A stretch of 27,982 nucleotides of DNA from a virus. Both the position numbers and the translations under genes were made by a program. Numbering within the stretch: position 1 is the first letter of the stretch; every line of letters begins with the position of its first letter. A model generated the notes under the pieces. That model saw nothing but the letters and a program-made list of their open reading frames with translations, was not told the origin of the DNA and made no database searches. Positions 14,712 through 23,177 of the stretch are shown in pieces. The stretch lies in the IMG/VR virus record IMGVR_UViG_3300037116_000129, positions 1 through 27,982 of that record; one strand, given 5' to 3'.

Positions 14712-15614
14712 TTACGACGTGCGGTATTGGAACAAGTTGGTCGCCAGCCCGTGCGGCTCGAATTTCATTTTGACTTTTTGCCCGTCGAGCAGCGGCGCGT
14801 CGACCGGGAAGTCGGTGATCGCCCAGTCGGTGTACGGGCCCCAGCTCCCGGACGTGGCGTAGGGACCGTCGAGGAAATACAGCGTGATCGGGTTGCCGCT
14901 GTCGTAGGCCGTGCGGAAGGCGCTGTGGACGGCGTTGTTCCAGATCACCTCGAACTCGGCGCTGACCTTGGGCAGGCAGCAGAGGTACTGCTGAAAGGCG
15001 ATGCCGTTGCCGTCCTCCTCCTGGGCGCGATCGCTGGCTTCCTCGAGCTGCCATTCGAGCGACCAGGAAATATCCCGCGCGGTCGGGACCGGAGTGCCGC
15101 CCGTGGTATTGACGGAGGCGATGAAGCCGACCTTTTTGTTGACTTGGGTTTCGGCGGTGCCGAGCGTGCCGCTGGTAGCGTCGGTGAAGATCTGCACGCG
15201 GTTGACGTAGTTGGCCGCGGGCTGCAGTGTGATGTCGATCATCTGGCCGCCGGCGAGCGGTTGTTTGATCGGGAACTTCGAGACGATCCAGTCGCCAATA
15301 AGACCATAGGCGCCCGTCGCCGGCGGCCCTTCGAGGTAGGCCGCCGCGGAGAGGACGGTGCCATTGAGCCAGGCGTTGCGCAGGGCGGTAAGGCCGGCGC
15401 CGCCGTTCCAGATCGCCGACAACGTCACCTCCGCGCTTTGGCGGACCGGGATGACCGTCGAGATTTGCGTGGTGCGGTCGGTGCTGTCGAACGAGGCGGC
15501 CGGCTTGCGCGCGACCTTGATGTCGCGCGCGCTGATGATCGGCACGAACTTGTTCGCACCGAAGCTGCCGCTGTTGAGGCAGAAGCAATTGTTTTTGCCA
15601 AGGTTTTTCCCCAC
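14712..15614 (-). CDS. Major tail tube protein with duplicated domain
   Basis: 300 residues. The GTG start at 15614 has GGGAGG eight bases upstream. Two halves look homologous: residues 61-133 (AEVTLSAIWN...LEGPPATG...GDWIVSKFPIKQPLAGGQ) and 219-289 (AEFEVIWNN...LDGPYATSG...TDWAITDFPVDAPLLDGQ). Each would be one tail tube beta-barrel, so the tube may be built of tandem-domain subunits as in some siphoviruses. It lies upstream of the tail assembly chaperone, the expected position. It would polymerise around the tape measure to form the tube. Confidence 0.78.
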   Translation of the reverse strand: MGKNLGKNNCFCLNSGSFGANKFVPIISARDIKVARKPAASFDSTDRTTQISTVIPVRQSAEVTLSAIWNGGAGLTALRNAWLNGTVLSAAAYLEGPPATGAYGLIGDWIVSKFPIKQPLAGGQMIDITLQPAANYVNRVQIFTDATSGTLGTAETQVNKKVGFIASVNTTGGTPVPTARDISWSLEWQLEEASDRAQEEDGNGIAFQQYLCCLPKVSAEFEVIWNNAVHSAFRTAYDSGNPITLYFLDGPYATSGSWGPYTDWAITDFPVDAPLLDGQKVKMKFEPHGLATNLFQYRTS

Positions 15615-15617
15615 GGA

Positions 15618-16139
15618 TCAGACCTCCCGCATGATGCCGCCCGCGATCAGCGCGGGAAGCTTTTTGTCGACTGTTTTTCGGAATGCCGGCCCCGCCGACG
15701 GCCGGGCGCGGACATTAATGGGCCGCACGGAAAGCGTTTCTGAAATATGGCGCCGCCTGACTTTAGCGGCACGCGAGATCACCAGGTATGCCACGCCGCC
15801 GTGCTCGAGGACTTCCGGCGGAGGCCGCCCGCCGATCGCGGCCTTGCGGCTGAGCAGTACAGGGCCGATCGAGACGGACTTGTTGCGGAGGTCCACTGCA
15901 TAGAAAATCGTGCCTTTGTAACCGATGCCGCCAGGGAGCTGGACCTCGTGATAGACCGGCGGCTCCCCGGCTTGGGAGACGGCGCGACGGCGATTAGCCT
16001 TCTTGATTGAGTTGCGCTGGACGTTCCGGCAGTAGCTGCCAAACTGGAAGAGCAGGCGTGACTGGAATTTCTCCGCCGGCGTCATGATGGCCTGGGAGTT
16101 CCAAAGGACCTTCAGATCGTTAAGCTGGGCGCCGATCAT
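15618..16139 (-). CDS. Tail completion protein, HK97 gp10-like
   Basis: 173 residues from the ATG at 16139, which overlaps the tail terminator stop as ATGA. The same frame extends further upstream but overlaps known genes there and looks like shadow. The protein is basic, with a region of SIKKANRRRAVS, then HEVQLPGGIGYKGTIFYAVD, and a C-terminal ARPSAGPAFRKTVDKKLPAL resembling the RPFMRPAF end of gp10-like/virion morphogenesis proteins. It is probably a connector or tail completion protein at the head-tail interface. Confidence 0.6.
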   Translation of the reverse strand: MIGAQLNDLKVLWNSQAIMTPAEKFQSRLLFQFGSYCRNVQRNSIKKANRRRAVSQAGEPPVYHEVQLPGGIGYKGTIFYAVDLRNKSVSIGPVLLSRKAAIGGRPPPEVLEHGGVAYLVISRAAKVRRRHISETLSVRPINVRARPSAGPAFRKTVDKKLPALIAGGIMREV

Positions 16140-16636
16140 TGTGCGTTCGCCGCGTTGGGCGCATACTCCTTGATGGCCAGGGAAATCGAGCTGTAAAAGC
16201 GGTTGCCCGCCAACTTGTCCGGGTCGAACACCAGGTGCACGTTCTCGGCGACCTGGACGTCGAGCAGGTCCGGATCGCTGCCGGCGACCGCCATCACTGC
16301 GGCGACCGGGAAGGTCCGGGCGGCTCGCCGGGCCAGGGTGACCAGGGCATCGATCGCGGCCTGGTCGGTTCTGTTGACCGTCTGCTGCAGGGCGATCTCG
16401 ATCCCGTAGGTGTCCTCCGTCCCGTCGCGCGATTCCTCGGCCGTCACGACGGCCGGATGCCGCACGTCGACCTGTAGGGTCGCGAGCTGCACGTTCGTGT
16501 ACTCGGCGTAATAGCTCCGATCCGCCTCGAACAGCGGCGGGCTGATCGGGTCGCCGCTCTCGTCGAGCGCGGCAACGTCCGCGTTCAGCGCGGCCACGAC
16601 AAAGTTCGCGACCTCGATAATCCTGCCCGCGGCCAT
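16136..16636 (-). CDS. Tail terminator-like protein
   Basis: 166 residues, starting MAAGRIIEVANFVVAALNAD. The central RSYYAEYTNVQLATLQVDVRHP, followed by GTEDTYGIEIALQQTV and RTDQAAIDALVTLARRAAR, fits gpU-like tail terminators. These cap the growing tail tube and are encoded just before the tube gene. It starts three bases after the upstream gene and couples to the gp10-like gene by ATGA. Identification is by position and remembered pattern. Confidence 0.6.
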   Translation of the reverse strand: MAAGRIIEVANFVVAALNADVAALDESGDPISPPLFEADRSYYAEYTNVQLATLQVDVRHPAVVTAEESRDGTEDTYGIEIALQQTVNRTDQAAIDALVTLARRAARTFPVAAVMAVAGSDPDLLDVQVAENVHLVFDPDKLAGNRFYSSISLAIKEYAPNAANAQ

Positions 16637-16639
16637 CGG

Positions 16640-17182
16640 TTACCCCGCTGCGATCTGGACGCCCAGGGCCTGCGCGCCCGTGCCGGTCAGGTCGAACGTC
16701 TTCGAGCCGCTGCCGACCGCGGAGGCGGCCTGCTTGAGGATGCGGCACTCTTCGCCAGGCTGCAGCACGATCTTGAAGCTGGCGCCGAGGCCCGAGTAAC
16801 CGTTGCTTGCGCCCTCGGCGATCGTGATGGCGTTGGCGTTGGCCGACGGATTCTGGAACAAAATCATGAACGGCGTCAGGCCGCTGAGCGTCACGGTGCC
16901 GAGGACGGGGTCGGTGATATTGGTGAGGTCGATCGTCACCGCGCCGGACGATAGCGCCTCGGTGAAGCAGACGTCGGCGCTGCACGCCGGCGTCGTCGCG
17001 CCGTTCATCGTGGTCAACGTGTCGAGACCGTTCACCACGTAACTCGAATTGGGCGGAATCCCCTCGCCGGTGATGGTCCGCGTCACGTCCATCTTGCCCG
17101 TGTACGTGGCCGACCGCGCCACCAACGGGATCCAGCAGGCCAGGACAAGCACAAGCAAAATGCCGGCGATCCAGAACTCCAT
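16640..17182 (-). CDS. Membrane-anchored beta-rich phage protein
   Basis: 180 residues. GAGAGGAAATCGCC before the ATG at 17182 supports this start and therefore the N-terminal hydrophobic segment (about 4-24, FWIAGILLVLVLACWIPLV). The remainder is a beta-rich domain (TGEGIPPNSSYVVNG, VTIDLTNITDPVLG, NPSANANAITIAEGASNGYSG, LQPGEECRI). It resembles small phage surface beta proteins in which an N-isolated G-rich turn and a PGEE turn are conserved. A transmembrane anchor on such a protein is odd for a virion component. It could be cleaved, or the protein could act in the host envelope. Confidence 0.55.
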   Translation of the reverse strand: MEFWIAGILLVLVLACWIPLVARSATYTGKMDVTRTITGEGIPPNSSYVVNGLDTLTTMNGATTPACSADVCFTEALSSGAVTIDLTNITDPVLGTVTLSGLTPFMILFQNPSANANAITIAEGASNGYSGLGASFKIVLQPGEECRILKQAASAVGSGSKTFDLTGTGAQALGVQIAAG

Positions 17183-17194
17183 GGCGATTTCCTC

Positions 17195-17225
17195 TCAGCG
17201 CTCTCTGCGTTCTCTGTGGTGAAAA
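17195..17225. repeat. Degenerate half copy of a ctctgtggt-type repeat
   Basis: TCAGCGCTCTCTGCGTTCTC continuing into TGTGGTGAAAA resembles one arm of the accacagag repeats. It lies between the connector stop (17230) and the next gene start (17182). Confidence 0.5.
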
Positions 17226-17229
17226 CTCC

Positions 17230-17646
17230 TCACTGCGTTGCGACGAGCTGCGTGTGCACCAGGTACCGCGCCCCGGATTGCCGAAACTCGTTTTGCCATT
17301 CCCAGGCGAGCTTGCCGCTGACCGGCGGCATCACCTGGAAAACGCACGACACCCCGTTGATGACTTCCAGGACCTGGTCCCCGGTCTCCGGCGTGGGCGT
17401 CGTGAAGTCCAGGTCGCCGGCGTCGAACGAAAAGCTGCGGACCGCGTTCTCGGGTGTCTGCTGGATCAGGTCCAGCGTGCCCGGCTGGCTGCCGAGCAGG
17501 CTGTAAAGCGGGTTTTGCTTGCCGCCGATCGCCATGGCGATCTGAGCGGTCTCACTGGTCGACGGCCGCTGGTACGTCAGCACGGTCGAGGCAAAGCCCT
17601 TGATTTCCTGATTGAGCCAGCTCATTCCCATCGTCGCGAAGTCCAC
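17230..17646 (-). CDS. Head-tail connector-like protein
   Basis: 138 residues. The GTG start at 17646 has CGGAGGATTCGCG upstream, a strong ribosome site. It starts MDFATMGMSWLNQEIKGFASTVLTYQR, contains a beta-rich middle, and ends WEWQNEFRQSGARYLVHTQLVATQ. Position between the decoration/capsid genes and the tail terminator fits a head-closure or connector protein. I do not recognise a specific family, so the call is mainly contextual. Confidence 0.5.
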   Translation of the reverse strand: MDFATMGMSWLNQEIKGFASTVLTYQRPSTSETAQIAMAIGGKQNPLYSLLGSQPGTLDLIQQTPENAVRSFSFDAGDLDFTTPTPETGDQVLEVINGVSCVFQVMPPVSGKLAWEWQNEFRQSGARYLVHTQLVATQ

Positions 17647-17658
17647 CGCGAATCCTCC

Positions 17659-17684
17659 GGGGAGTGTGAACGTTCACACTCCCC
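17659..17684. repeat. GTGTGAACGTTCACAC palindrome, copy 2 (26-bp perfect)
   Basis: The core at 17664-17679 is extended on both sides to a perfect 26-bp palindrome GGGGAGTG...CACTCCCC. It lies 13 bases upstream of the connector start codon. Confidence 0.88.
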
Positions 17685-17709
17685 CCTCGTCGTGTCGCAG
17701 GCTGGCGGT

Positions 17710-17727
17710 AGTGTGAACGTTCACACT
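17710..17727. repeat. GTGTGAACGTTCACAC palindrome, copy 3
   Basis: AGTGTGAACGTTCACACT, a perfect 18-bp palindrome, 10 bases after the stop of the decoration protein gene and 25 bases from copy 2. Confidence 0.88.
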
Positions 17728-17737
17728 CCCCGCGGTG

Positions 17738-19213
17738 TTACGCGATCGTGCCGATCGAGACGCCCTGCACGGTGCCCGTGGTGCCGCTGTTCAGCGTCAC
17801 GATGAACAGCCTCGTGGCGGTGTTGGCCACGGTCATGGTGCCCGTCATCGTGAAGCCGGTCCCGGAGTCGGTGGCCAGCGTCAACGTGCCGGAGCCGCCG
17901 CTGTTCGTGATGAGCAGCATGTAGCTCTGGCCGACGACCAGGCCGGGCGTGTCGGCCAGGATCTGCGCGGGCGTCCGCATGGCCTGGCTGCCGGGCGTGG
18001 CGTTGGTCGAGGTCAGGCAGGTGAAGGCCGCACCGCTGGCCTCGCCCGCGACGAGCGTGCCGGTGGTCGCGCTGAACGTGGTGAATTTGGCAGTGGGCAG
18101 TGTGGCGTTGAGTCCGCCGCCGATCTGCACCATCGTGATCGACGTCCCCGAGACGTAGGTCACGAGGAAGCGCACGTAGGAATTGCCGGGGACCAGGAGC
18201 TGGCCGCTGTTGAGCGTGATCGTAACGTCGGTGCCGCCGGCGAGCGTGGCCACGTATTGCGTCTGATTGAGGTACGTGTACTCCCAGCTCTGGCCGACGT
18301 TGCCGTTGGGCAGGGCGGCCACGATATTCGTGATCGTGTCCGTGGTGTCGGTGAACGCCGAGGTCGGCCCGGTGCGGAGCGTGACACCCCCGGCGATACC
18401 GGCCGCGGTGATCGTGCCGGCGCCGACCGTGGTCAGGCCGGTGGCGACCTCGAGGACGTCCGTCGTCATCGGGACGACGTAGAGGCCCAGCATCGTCACG
18501 CTGGTCGCCGAGACATACGTGATCAGGAACACGCCGACGCTGTTCGGCGGAATGATCGTCTGGCCGCCGCTGAGCGTGACGTTGGTGCCGCCGACGAGCG
18601 TCTCGGCAAAGGCGGTGGTGTTTTTGATCTGCAGCTTGAACGACTGGCCGGCGACCGCGTCGGGGATCGCAGCGATGATGTGCGCGGCGGTGTCGGTCGT
18701 GTCGGTGAACGCCGCGGTCGGCCCGCTGCGCGTGATGACGCCGCCGGCAATCGCCGCGGCGGTAAGCGTGCCGGTGGCGGCCGTGGCAGTGTAGGCCGTG
18801 TTGATCTCGGGCGACCCCTTGCCCGAGATCGCGGAGGGAACCGGATGGTGCAGCACCGAGGCCAAACTGGCAGCGCCGGTCGGGCCGCCGTCCGAGGCCA
18901 GGTCGTTCGGGCCACCGACGATCCAGCCGAACGGATAGGTCGTGATGGCGGAGACCGTGGTCACCTGCAGCTTCGACGTGTCCCACAGGACATAGGTGCC
19001 GTCCGCATACGCGGCGTCGGCGGGGATCTGGTAAATGCCGCCGGACACGGCCAGCGAGTCGGTCGTCTCGCCCCCCGTGAACGCCGGAATGTCCTCGTGG
19101 GCGACGCAGGGCAGGTCGTTCACCACGACCACGTCGCCGGCATTGCACGATCCCGCGCCCACGCTGTAGGGCTGCATGATCGGCTTGCCGCGGAGGAAGG
19201 CTGCCATCGTCAT
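17738..19213 (-). CDS. Capsid decoration protein (DUF2190-like) with three repeats
   Basis: 491 residues. Residues 1-110 resemble DUF2190/capsid cement proteins (AGDVVVVNDLPCVAHEDIPAFTGGE, YQIPADAAYADGTYVLWD). The rest is three beta-rich repeats at about 147-242, 265-362 and 384-487, each opening TGTLTAA/GTITAAG/TGTLVAG and closing around ITYVSATSVTM, VTYVSGTSITM and IVTLNSGTTGTV. Repeats 1 and 2 share the sequence GPTAAFTDTTDT nearly exactly. Located right after the capsid gene, as cement proteins are. It would bind the outer capsid shell, and the repeats may project from it. Confidence 0.75.
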   Translation of the reverse strand: MTMAAFLRGKPIMQPYSVGAGSCNAGDVVVVNDLPCVAHEDIPAFTGGETTDSLAVSGGIYQIPADAAYADGTYVLWDTSKLQVTTVSAITTYPFGWIVGGPNDLASDGGPTGAASLASVLHHPVPSAISGKGSPEINTAYTATAATGTLTAAAIAGGVITRSGPTAAFTDTTDTAAHIIAAIPDAVAGQSFKLQIKNTTAFAETLVGGTNVTLSGGQTIIPPNSVGVFLITYVSATSVTMLGLYVVPMTTDVLEVATGLTTVGAGTITAAGIAGGVTLRTGPTSAFTDTTDTITNIVAALPNGNVGQSWEYTYLNQTQYVATLAGGTDVTITLNSGQLLVPGNSYVRFLVTYVSGTSITMVQIGGGLNATLPTAKFTTFSATTGTLVAGEASGAAFTCLTSTNATPGSQAMRTPAQILADTPGLVVGQSYMLLITNSGGSGTLTLATDSGTGFTMTGTMTVANTATRLFIVTLNSGTTGTVQGVSIGTIA

Positions 19214-19270
19214 GGTTGTTATCTCTCAGTAAGGCTCTGACTCGTGATTCATCCTGGCTCGTGACCCCGA

Positions 19271-21727
19271 TCACGCGCCGGCGCTGTACACGCCGCCGCG
19301 GAAGTTTTGCTGGTTCGCACCGAACGGCATGGTGCCGCGGATCGAAATGCCGGGCCGGTCGAACTGGTAGTCGGGGCCGGCCTGCAGGACCTCGGGCGTG
19401 TCGACGCCCTGGAGGAACGCCACCTCAATCACGGCCAGCACGGCCGGGTTGAAGAGCACCCAGAACGCCGTGGTGTTGTTGACGTAATTGGCGTTGTCGA
19501 CGTACCGGCTCATGACCGGCTTCATCTTGCCGCCCCAGATGTTTCCGTTGGGCTGCTTGGGCGTGGAGGTCTGGCCGGTGCCGACCAGCTCGCGATAGGT
19601 GACCAGCTCCATGGCCGTCACCCAGTTGTCCGAACCGAAGAGGAGGATCGGCATCATCCCCTCCATGCCGAGCGGGCTGCCGTTCGGATCGACCTGGTTG
19701 TCGAAATACTTCTTCGCGGTCTGCAGCGAGGAGCTGCTGAGGGCCGAGGAGCCGCCGCTGATTTTGTTGGGGTTGTAAACCTTGCCCGACTTTTGATTGG
19801 CGGCGTTGTTCGTCCCGGTCGTCGTGCGCCAGAAGGCGTTGCCGTCGTCCGCGGTGAGCGTGTAGCCGGACGGGATGCTGCCGACGGCACTGCCGGTGAT
19901 GAGCGACGCCATCAGCGACCAGAACCAATCGTTGAGCGCTAGGCCGGCGCCCTGGCCGACCTTGAGCGGCACGCTGGCCAGGATGCCCATGTCGTCGTTG
20001 ACCAGGTGCGTCCAGGGGATGGTCAGAATGCCGCCATAGGGCGCGGCCTGATTGGCGAAAGCCTGGTCGCCCAGGCTGAAATTGGCGAGCTCGCCGCTGG
20101 GGCCGAACTGCTTGAACATCGTCTGTCCGAGCAAATTGATCGATTTCGAAGGCTTGAAATCGGTCACGTTGCGGATGGCGGCGATCTCGCGCCAGGACTG
20201 CTCGGTGAAGAGATAGCCCTGCAGCGCGAACTTGTTCAGCACGTTGGACAGAATGTTCTGGATCGACATGTTACTCGATCCTTCCGCGCGGATCGACGCG
20301 GAGCGGTCGAGGAAGTCCCAGGCCTTGAGCATGCTCGTCATGCCCTGCTCGCTCTTGAGATCGAGCGAGTCGCGGTAGCCGAGGCCACGCATGCCGCATT
20401 CCAGGAGCTGGTGCAGGCCCATGCGGCCCTTGAAAATCGTGTGGGCGGCCTGCTGGACCTGGTCGGTGTAGCGGGTCTTGAGCCCGTCCTGCGCATGCTT
20501 CTGCAAGCGCATCGGCACGCGCCGGAATTTCGCTTTGCCGTCCGGGGCGAGGTCGCTGTAGAACTCGTCGTCCTCGAGCAGGAACTGGTGACGGCAGGCG
20601 TGCAGCACGGCCGCCTCGATCACCGCGTCGTTGACGTCCGGCCGGCTGCTCGTGTAGGCGAGGCCGCCAGGGACGCCGAGGCCGGCCGCGGGGCGCGAGG
20701 CGCGGAGGGCTTCCAGCTCGACCTTGTCGGCCGACCAGTCGTGCGCGAGCGCGTGGGGCACCAGGTCCACCGTCTTCGTCTTGCCGTCCGCCTCGATCTC
20801 GATTTTGGTAACGCCGTATTTCTCGGCCGCGGCGGTGATCGAGCTGACGCGGAGCTGCTGGCCGGCGAGGACCTGCGCATGCTTCTTGGCCATGTCGCCG
20901 AAGATGGCCTCGGCCTCGGCCTTCAGCCGCTGCCGGCGTGCCGACTTCGATTCCTTGGGGTCGTCCTCCTCGTCCTCCTCCTCGTCGTCGGAGGCCTTGG
21001 CCGCGCACTTCTTGAGGGCGGCGCGGGCCTCGTCGGCGGTCATCGCGTCGACCTCGTCGTCGCTGTACTTGGCTGCCTTCACCTTGCCGGCAGCGCGCAG
21101 GTCGGCCATCAACGCCTTGAGGGCGATCGCGAACGGATTCATGGTGTCACCTTTTTGAGCCGCCACGGTCGCCGAGGTGTCGCCGTCGGCGCCGAGGGGG
21201 ACGAAGCTGATTTCTCCCAGCCGGGTTTCGCGGCTGATCGTGAGGGGACCGGTTACAGTCCGGCCGTTGACCTTGGTTTCTTCGCCGGCCTCGAGGAACT
21301 CGGTTCGGATGGGATCGGCGCCGACGGAGAGCTGCCAGGGGAATCCGTTTCGCGCGGGGATGACGACCTTGTCGACGTGTTGCTTTTCGCCGCTGAAGAC
21401 GCCCTCGATGGCGATCTCGCCGTCGAGAGTGACAGCGGTGGTATGCCCAACAACCTGTTCATGGTCATGTTGCCTCAGTGCCGGGCGTTGCTGGGAAGGG
21501 ACCTGCACACCGGCGATGTCAATGATGACGTCGTTACACCAGCCCATCGGCCGCATTTGCGCGCCGGTGTACGCCACGCCCTTGAAGGTCGCGAGCTTGC
21601 CTTCGCCCTCGGCCGCCTGAATCGCGCAGGCGCCGGACGCCACGGCGGCGATGCGAAACGCTTTCGGGGCGTCGCGCCGCGCGGCCTTGATCGGCACCGG
21701 GCGACGGTTTTTCCATTTACGCGGCAC
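19271..21727 (-). CDS. Fused prohead protease-scaffold-major capsid protein
   Basis: 818 residues in three parts. Residues about 45-185 are a prohead protease (S78/HK97 type): H87 in RQHDHEQVVG and S134 in WQLSVGADP are the likely catalytic His and Ser. Residues about 196-345 are a charged, helical scaffold or delta-like region with an acidic run near 247-258. Residues about 355-818 are a major capsid protein resembling Mu gpT/HK97 fold proteins (LFTEQSWREIAAIRNVTDFK, LGDQAFANQAAPYGGILTIPWTHLVNDD, LFNPAVLAVIEVAFLQG). Fused protease-capsid genes are known in phages. M196 has AAAGGTGACACC directly upstream, so a protease-less capsid could also be made. It overlaps the portal stop by 11 bases. 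Confidence 0.88.
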   Translation of the reverse strand: MPRKWKNRRPVPIKAARRDAPKAFRIAAVASGACAIQAAEGEGKLATFKGVAYTGAQMRPMGWCNDVIIDIAGVQVPSQQRPALRQHDHEQVVGHTTAVTLDGEIAIEGVFSGEKQHVDKVVIPARNGFPWQLSVGADPIRTEFLEAGEETKVNGRTVTGPLTISRETRLGEISFVPLGADGDTSATVAAQKGDTMNPFAIALKALMADLRAAGKVKAAKYSDDEVDAMTADEARAALKKCAAKASDDEEEDEEDDPKESKSARRQRLKAEAEAIFGDMAKKHAQVLAGQQLRVSSITAAAEKYGVTKIEIEADGKTKTVDLVPHALAHDWSADKVELEALRASRPAAGLGVPGGLAYTSSRPDVNDAVIEAAVLHACRHQFLLEDDEFYSDLAPDGKAKFRRVPMRLQKHAQDGLKTRYTDQVQQAAHTIFKGRMGLHQLLECGMRGLGYRDSLDLKSEQGMTSMLKAWDFLDRSASIRAEGSSNMSIQNILSNVLNKFALQGYLFTEQSWREIAAIRNVTDFKPSKSINLLGQTMFKQFGPSGELANFSLGDQAFANQAAPYGGILTIPWTHLVNDDMGILASVPLKVGQGAGLALNDWFWSLMASLITGSAVGSIPSGYTLTADDGNAFWRTTTGTNNAANQKSGKVYNPNKISGGSSALSSSSLQTAKKYFDNQVDPNGSPLGMEGMMPILLFGSDNWVTAMELVTYRELVGTGQTSTPKQPNGNIWGGKMKPVMSRYVDNANYVNNTTAFWVLFNPAVLAVIEVAFLQGVDTPEVLQAGPDYQFDRPGISIRGTMPFGANQQNFRGGVYSAGA

Positions 21728-23177
21728 GTCGCCCCTCCTTGCCGTCGGTGGCGTCGATGGTCTCGGTCTGCGTCTTCTTCATCGGGTCGCTGAAGACGAG
21801 CTTGAAGCGCTCGATCTCGTCTCGTTCGAGGGCCTGCTGCTTCAGCACGTCCTGCCAGTCCTTGCCGCGCGACGCCCAGAACTCCTGCCAGGTAAGCGTG
21901 CCGTTGGCGATGCGGGAGTGATCGGCGAGCGCGTCCTTCACCGGGTCGAGCGGCTCGAAGCCGGGCCAGTGCCACTCGTGGGGCAGGTCGGCGATCGACT
22001 CGATGCCCCAGGGCAACAGACCTGGGACCAGGGCGGCCTCTTCGATGTAGGCCGCGAGCAGCTTGTCGAGGATCTGCGCGTCGCAATCGGCCCGCTCGAT
22101 TTTTAGGCCGTTGCGATAGTTGATGTGGTCCAGGCGCGCGCTAGAGAAATTGAATTTTTGGCTCGTGCCGAGCGCGAGGTTCAGCGGGTAATTCAACGGC
22201 CGGCAGGCCTCGCCCAGGCAGGCCTGCTGAAACATCTCGTAGGTGGCTCCCGGGCCGCCCGTTTGGTATTGCTTGAGCTTCGTGTTCGCCGGCAGCGCCG
22301 CCATCGTGCCGCGGTCAATCGGGATATTCGTGAACGGCGTCGGCGTCTGGGCGCCGGTGTCGTCGGCCGGCGACTCCGTCTCGATGACTGCGGTCAGGTT
22401 CGCGGCGAGGTTCGCCTTCTGCAGTTCGGCGCGCCGGAACGAGCGCAGCTCGTTGAATAGATCGAGGGCGGTCGTGAAAACCGGCACGCCCCGGACCTGG
22501 CCCGGTCGCCATTTGCTAAACCAGTGGAGCACGAAGCGGGCCTTGACGGTGTCCGCCTCGAGCGGGTTGTGGCCCGCGAAAAAGAAGTCGCCTGGGTGAT
22601 GGCGAAGGATCGTGTACCCGGTCGGCCGGCCGGTGACCGGGTGCAGGATCAATCCGTCGATCCACAACTCCTCCATGCGCCGCGGGCTGGGCGTGGTGAC
22701 CTGGTCGGCCTCGACGTCGACGGGGTAAATCTTGACCGGGTGCAAGAGATCGCGCACGGTCTTGAGGACAAGGAAGCCTTCGCCGTCGACGCTCTTGGCC
22801 AGCTTGAGCGTGCGCAGTTTTTCGGGGAGGTTGACTTCCTGGGCCCAGTTGCGCCAGCCCGTCTCGAATTGGCGCTTGGCCGCCGTGGGCAGATTGACCT
22901 GCAGCGTCGGTCCGGTGCTGATCAAATCGTCGGCGTTGCCGTTGCAGATGCCGAACAGGTAGGGGTTGTTGCTCAGCTCGTAGCGCGAGCGGTTGCGGAG
23001 CGTGCGCCGGATCTGGAAATTGTTGGCTGCCTTCGCCGAGAGGTAATCGACCTGGGCCCAGTTTCGGGCGTTCTCGTCGTTGTACAGCGCGTTTTCAAAT
23101 CGCGCGCGGATTCGCGGCGTTACGATCGGGGCCGTGGGCATGCCGCGGCCGACCAGCTTTTTCAGCCAGTCGATCAT
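21717..23177 (-). CDS. Portal protein (lambda family)
   Basis: 486 residues from the ATG at 23177, overlapping the upstream stop as ATGA. It begins MIDWLKKLVGRGMPTAP and contains ARNWAQVDYLSA, RSRYELSNNPYLFGICNGNADDLISTGP, a VDVEADQV...RRMEELWIDGL section and EMFQQACLGEACRPLNYPLNLALGTSQKFNFSSARLDH in separate parts. The last is the lambda gpB-type loop for the portal wing and clip. The C-terminus (DALADHSRIANGTLTWQEFWASRG) is typical. It forms the dodecameric DNA channel between terminase and head. Confidence 0.9.
   Translation of the reverse strand: MIDWLKKLVGRGMPTAPIVTPRIRARFENALYNDENARNWAQVDYLSAKAANNFQIRRTLRNRSRYELSNNPYLFGICNGNADDLISTGPTLQVNLPTAAKRQFETGWRNWAQEVNLPEKLRTLKLAKSVDGEGFLVLKTVRDLLHPVKIYPVDVEADQVTTPSPRRMEELWIDGLILHPVTGRPTGYTILRHHPGDFFFAGHNPLEADTVKARFVLHWFSKWRPGQVRGVPVFTTALDLFNELRSFRRAELQKANLAANLTAVIETESPADDTGAQTPTPFTNIPIDRGTMAALPANTKLKQYQTGGPGATYEMFQQACLGEACRPLNYPLNLALGTSQKFNFSSARLDHINYRNGLKIERADCDAQILDKLLAAYIEEAALVPGLLPWGIESIADLPHEWHWPGFEPLDPVKDALADHSRIANGTLTWQEFWASRGKDWQDVLKQQALERDEIERFKLVFSDPMKKTQTETIDATDGKEGRRAA

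Noticed and set aside
15618-16985. 455-codon minus frame including the gp10-like gene
   Set aside because: Only the part from the ATG at 16139 is protein-like; the upstream part is Arg-rich shadow over two other genes.
17664-17726. Palindromes as NrdR boxes regulated by the neighbouring NrdR-like ribbon
   Set aside because: NrdR boxes have ACAC outside and GTGT inside order with an AT-rich centre; here the order is GTGT...ACAC with AACGTT, so the match is not supported.
17721-19274. Long frames on both strands over the decoration gene
   Set aside because: Both are Arg/His/Gly-rich shadows; the 491-residue frame alone has a coherent head and repeats.
20006-21793. 595-codon + strand open frame
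   Set aside because: Antisense of the fused protease-capsid gene.
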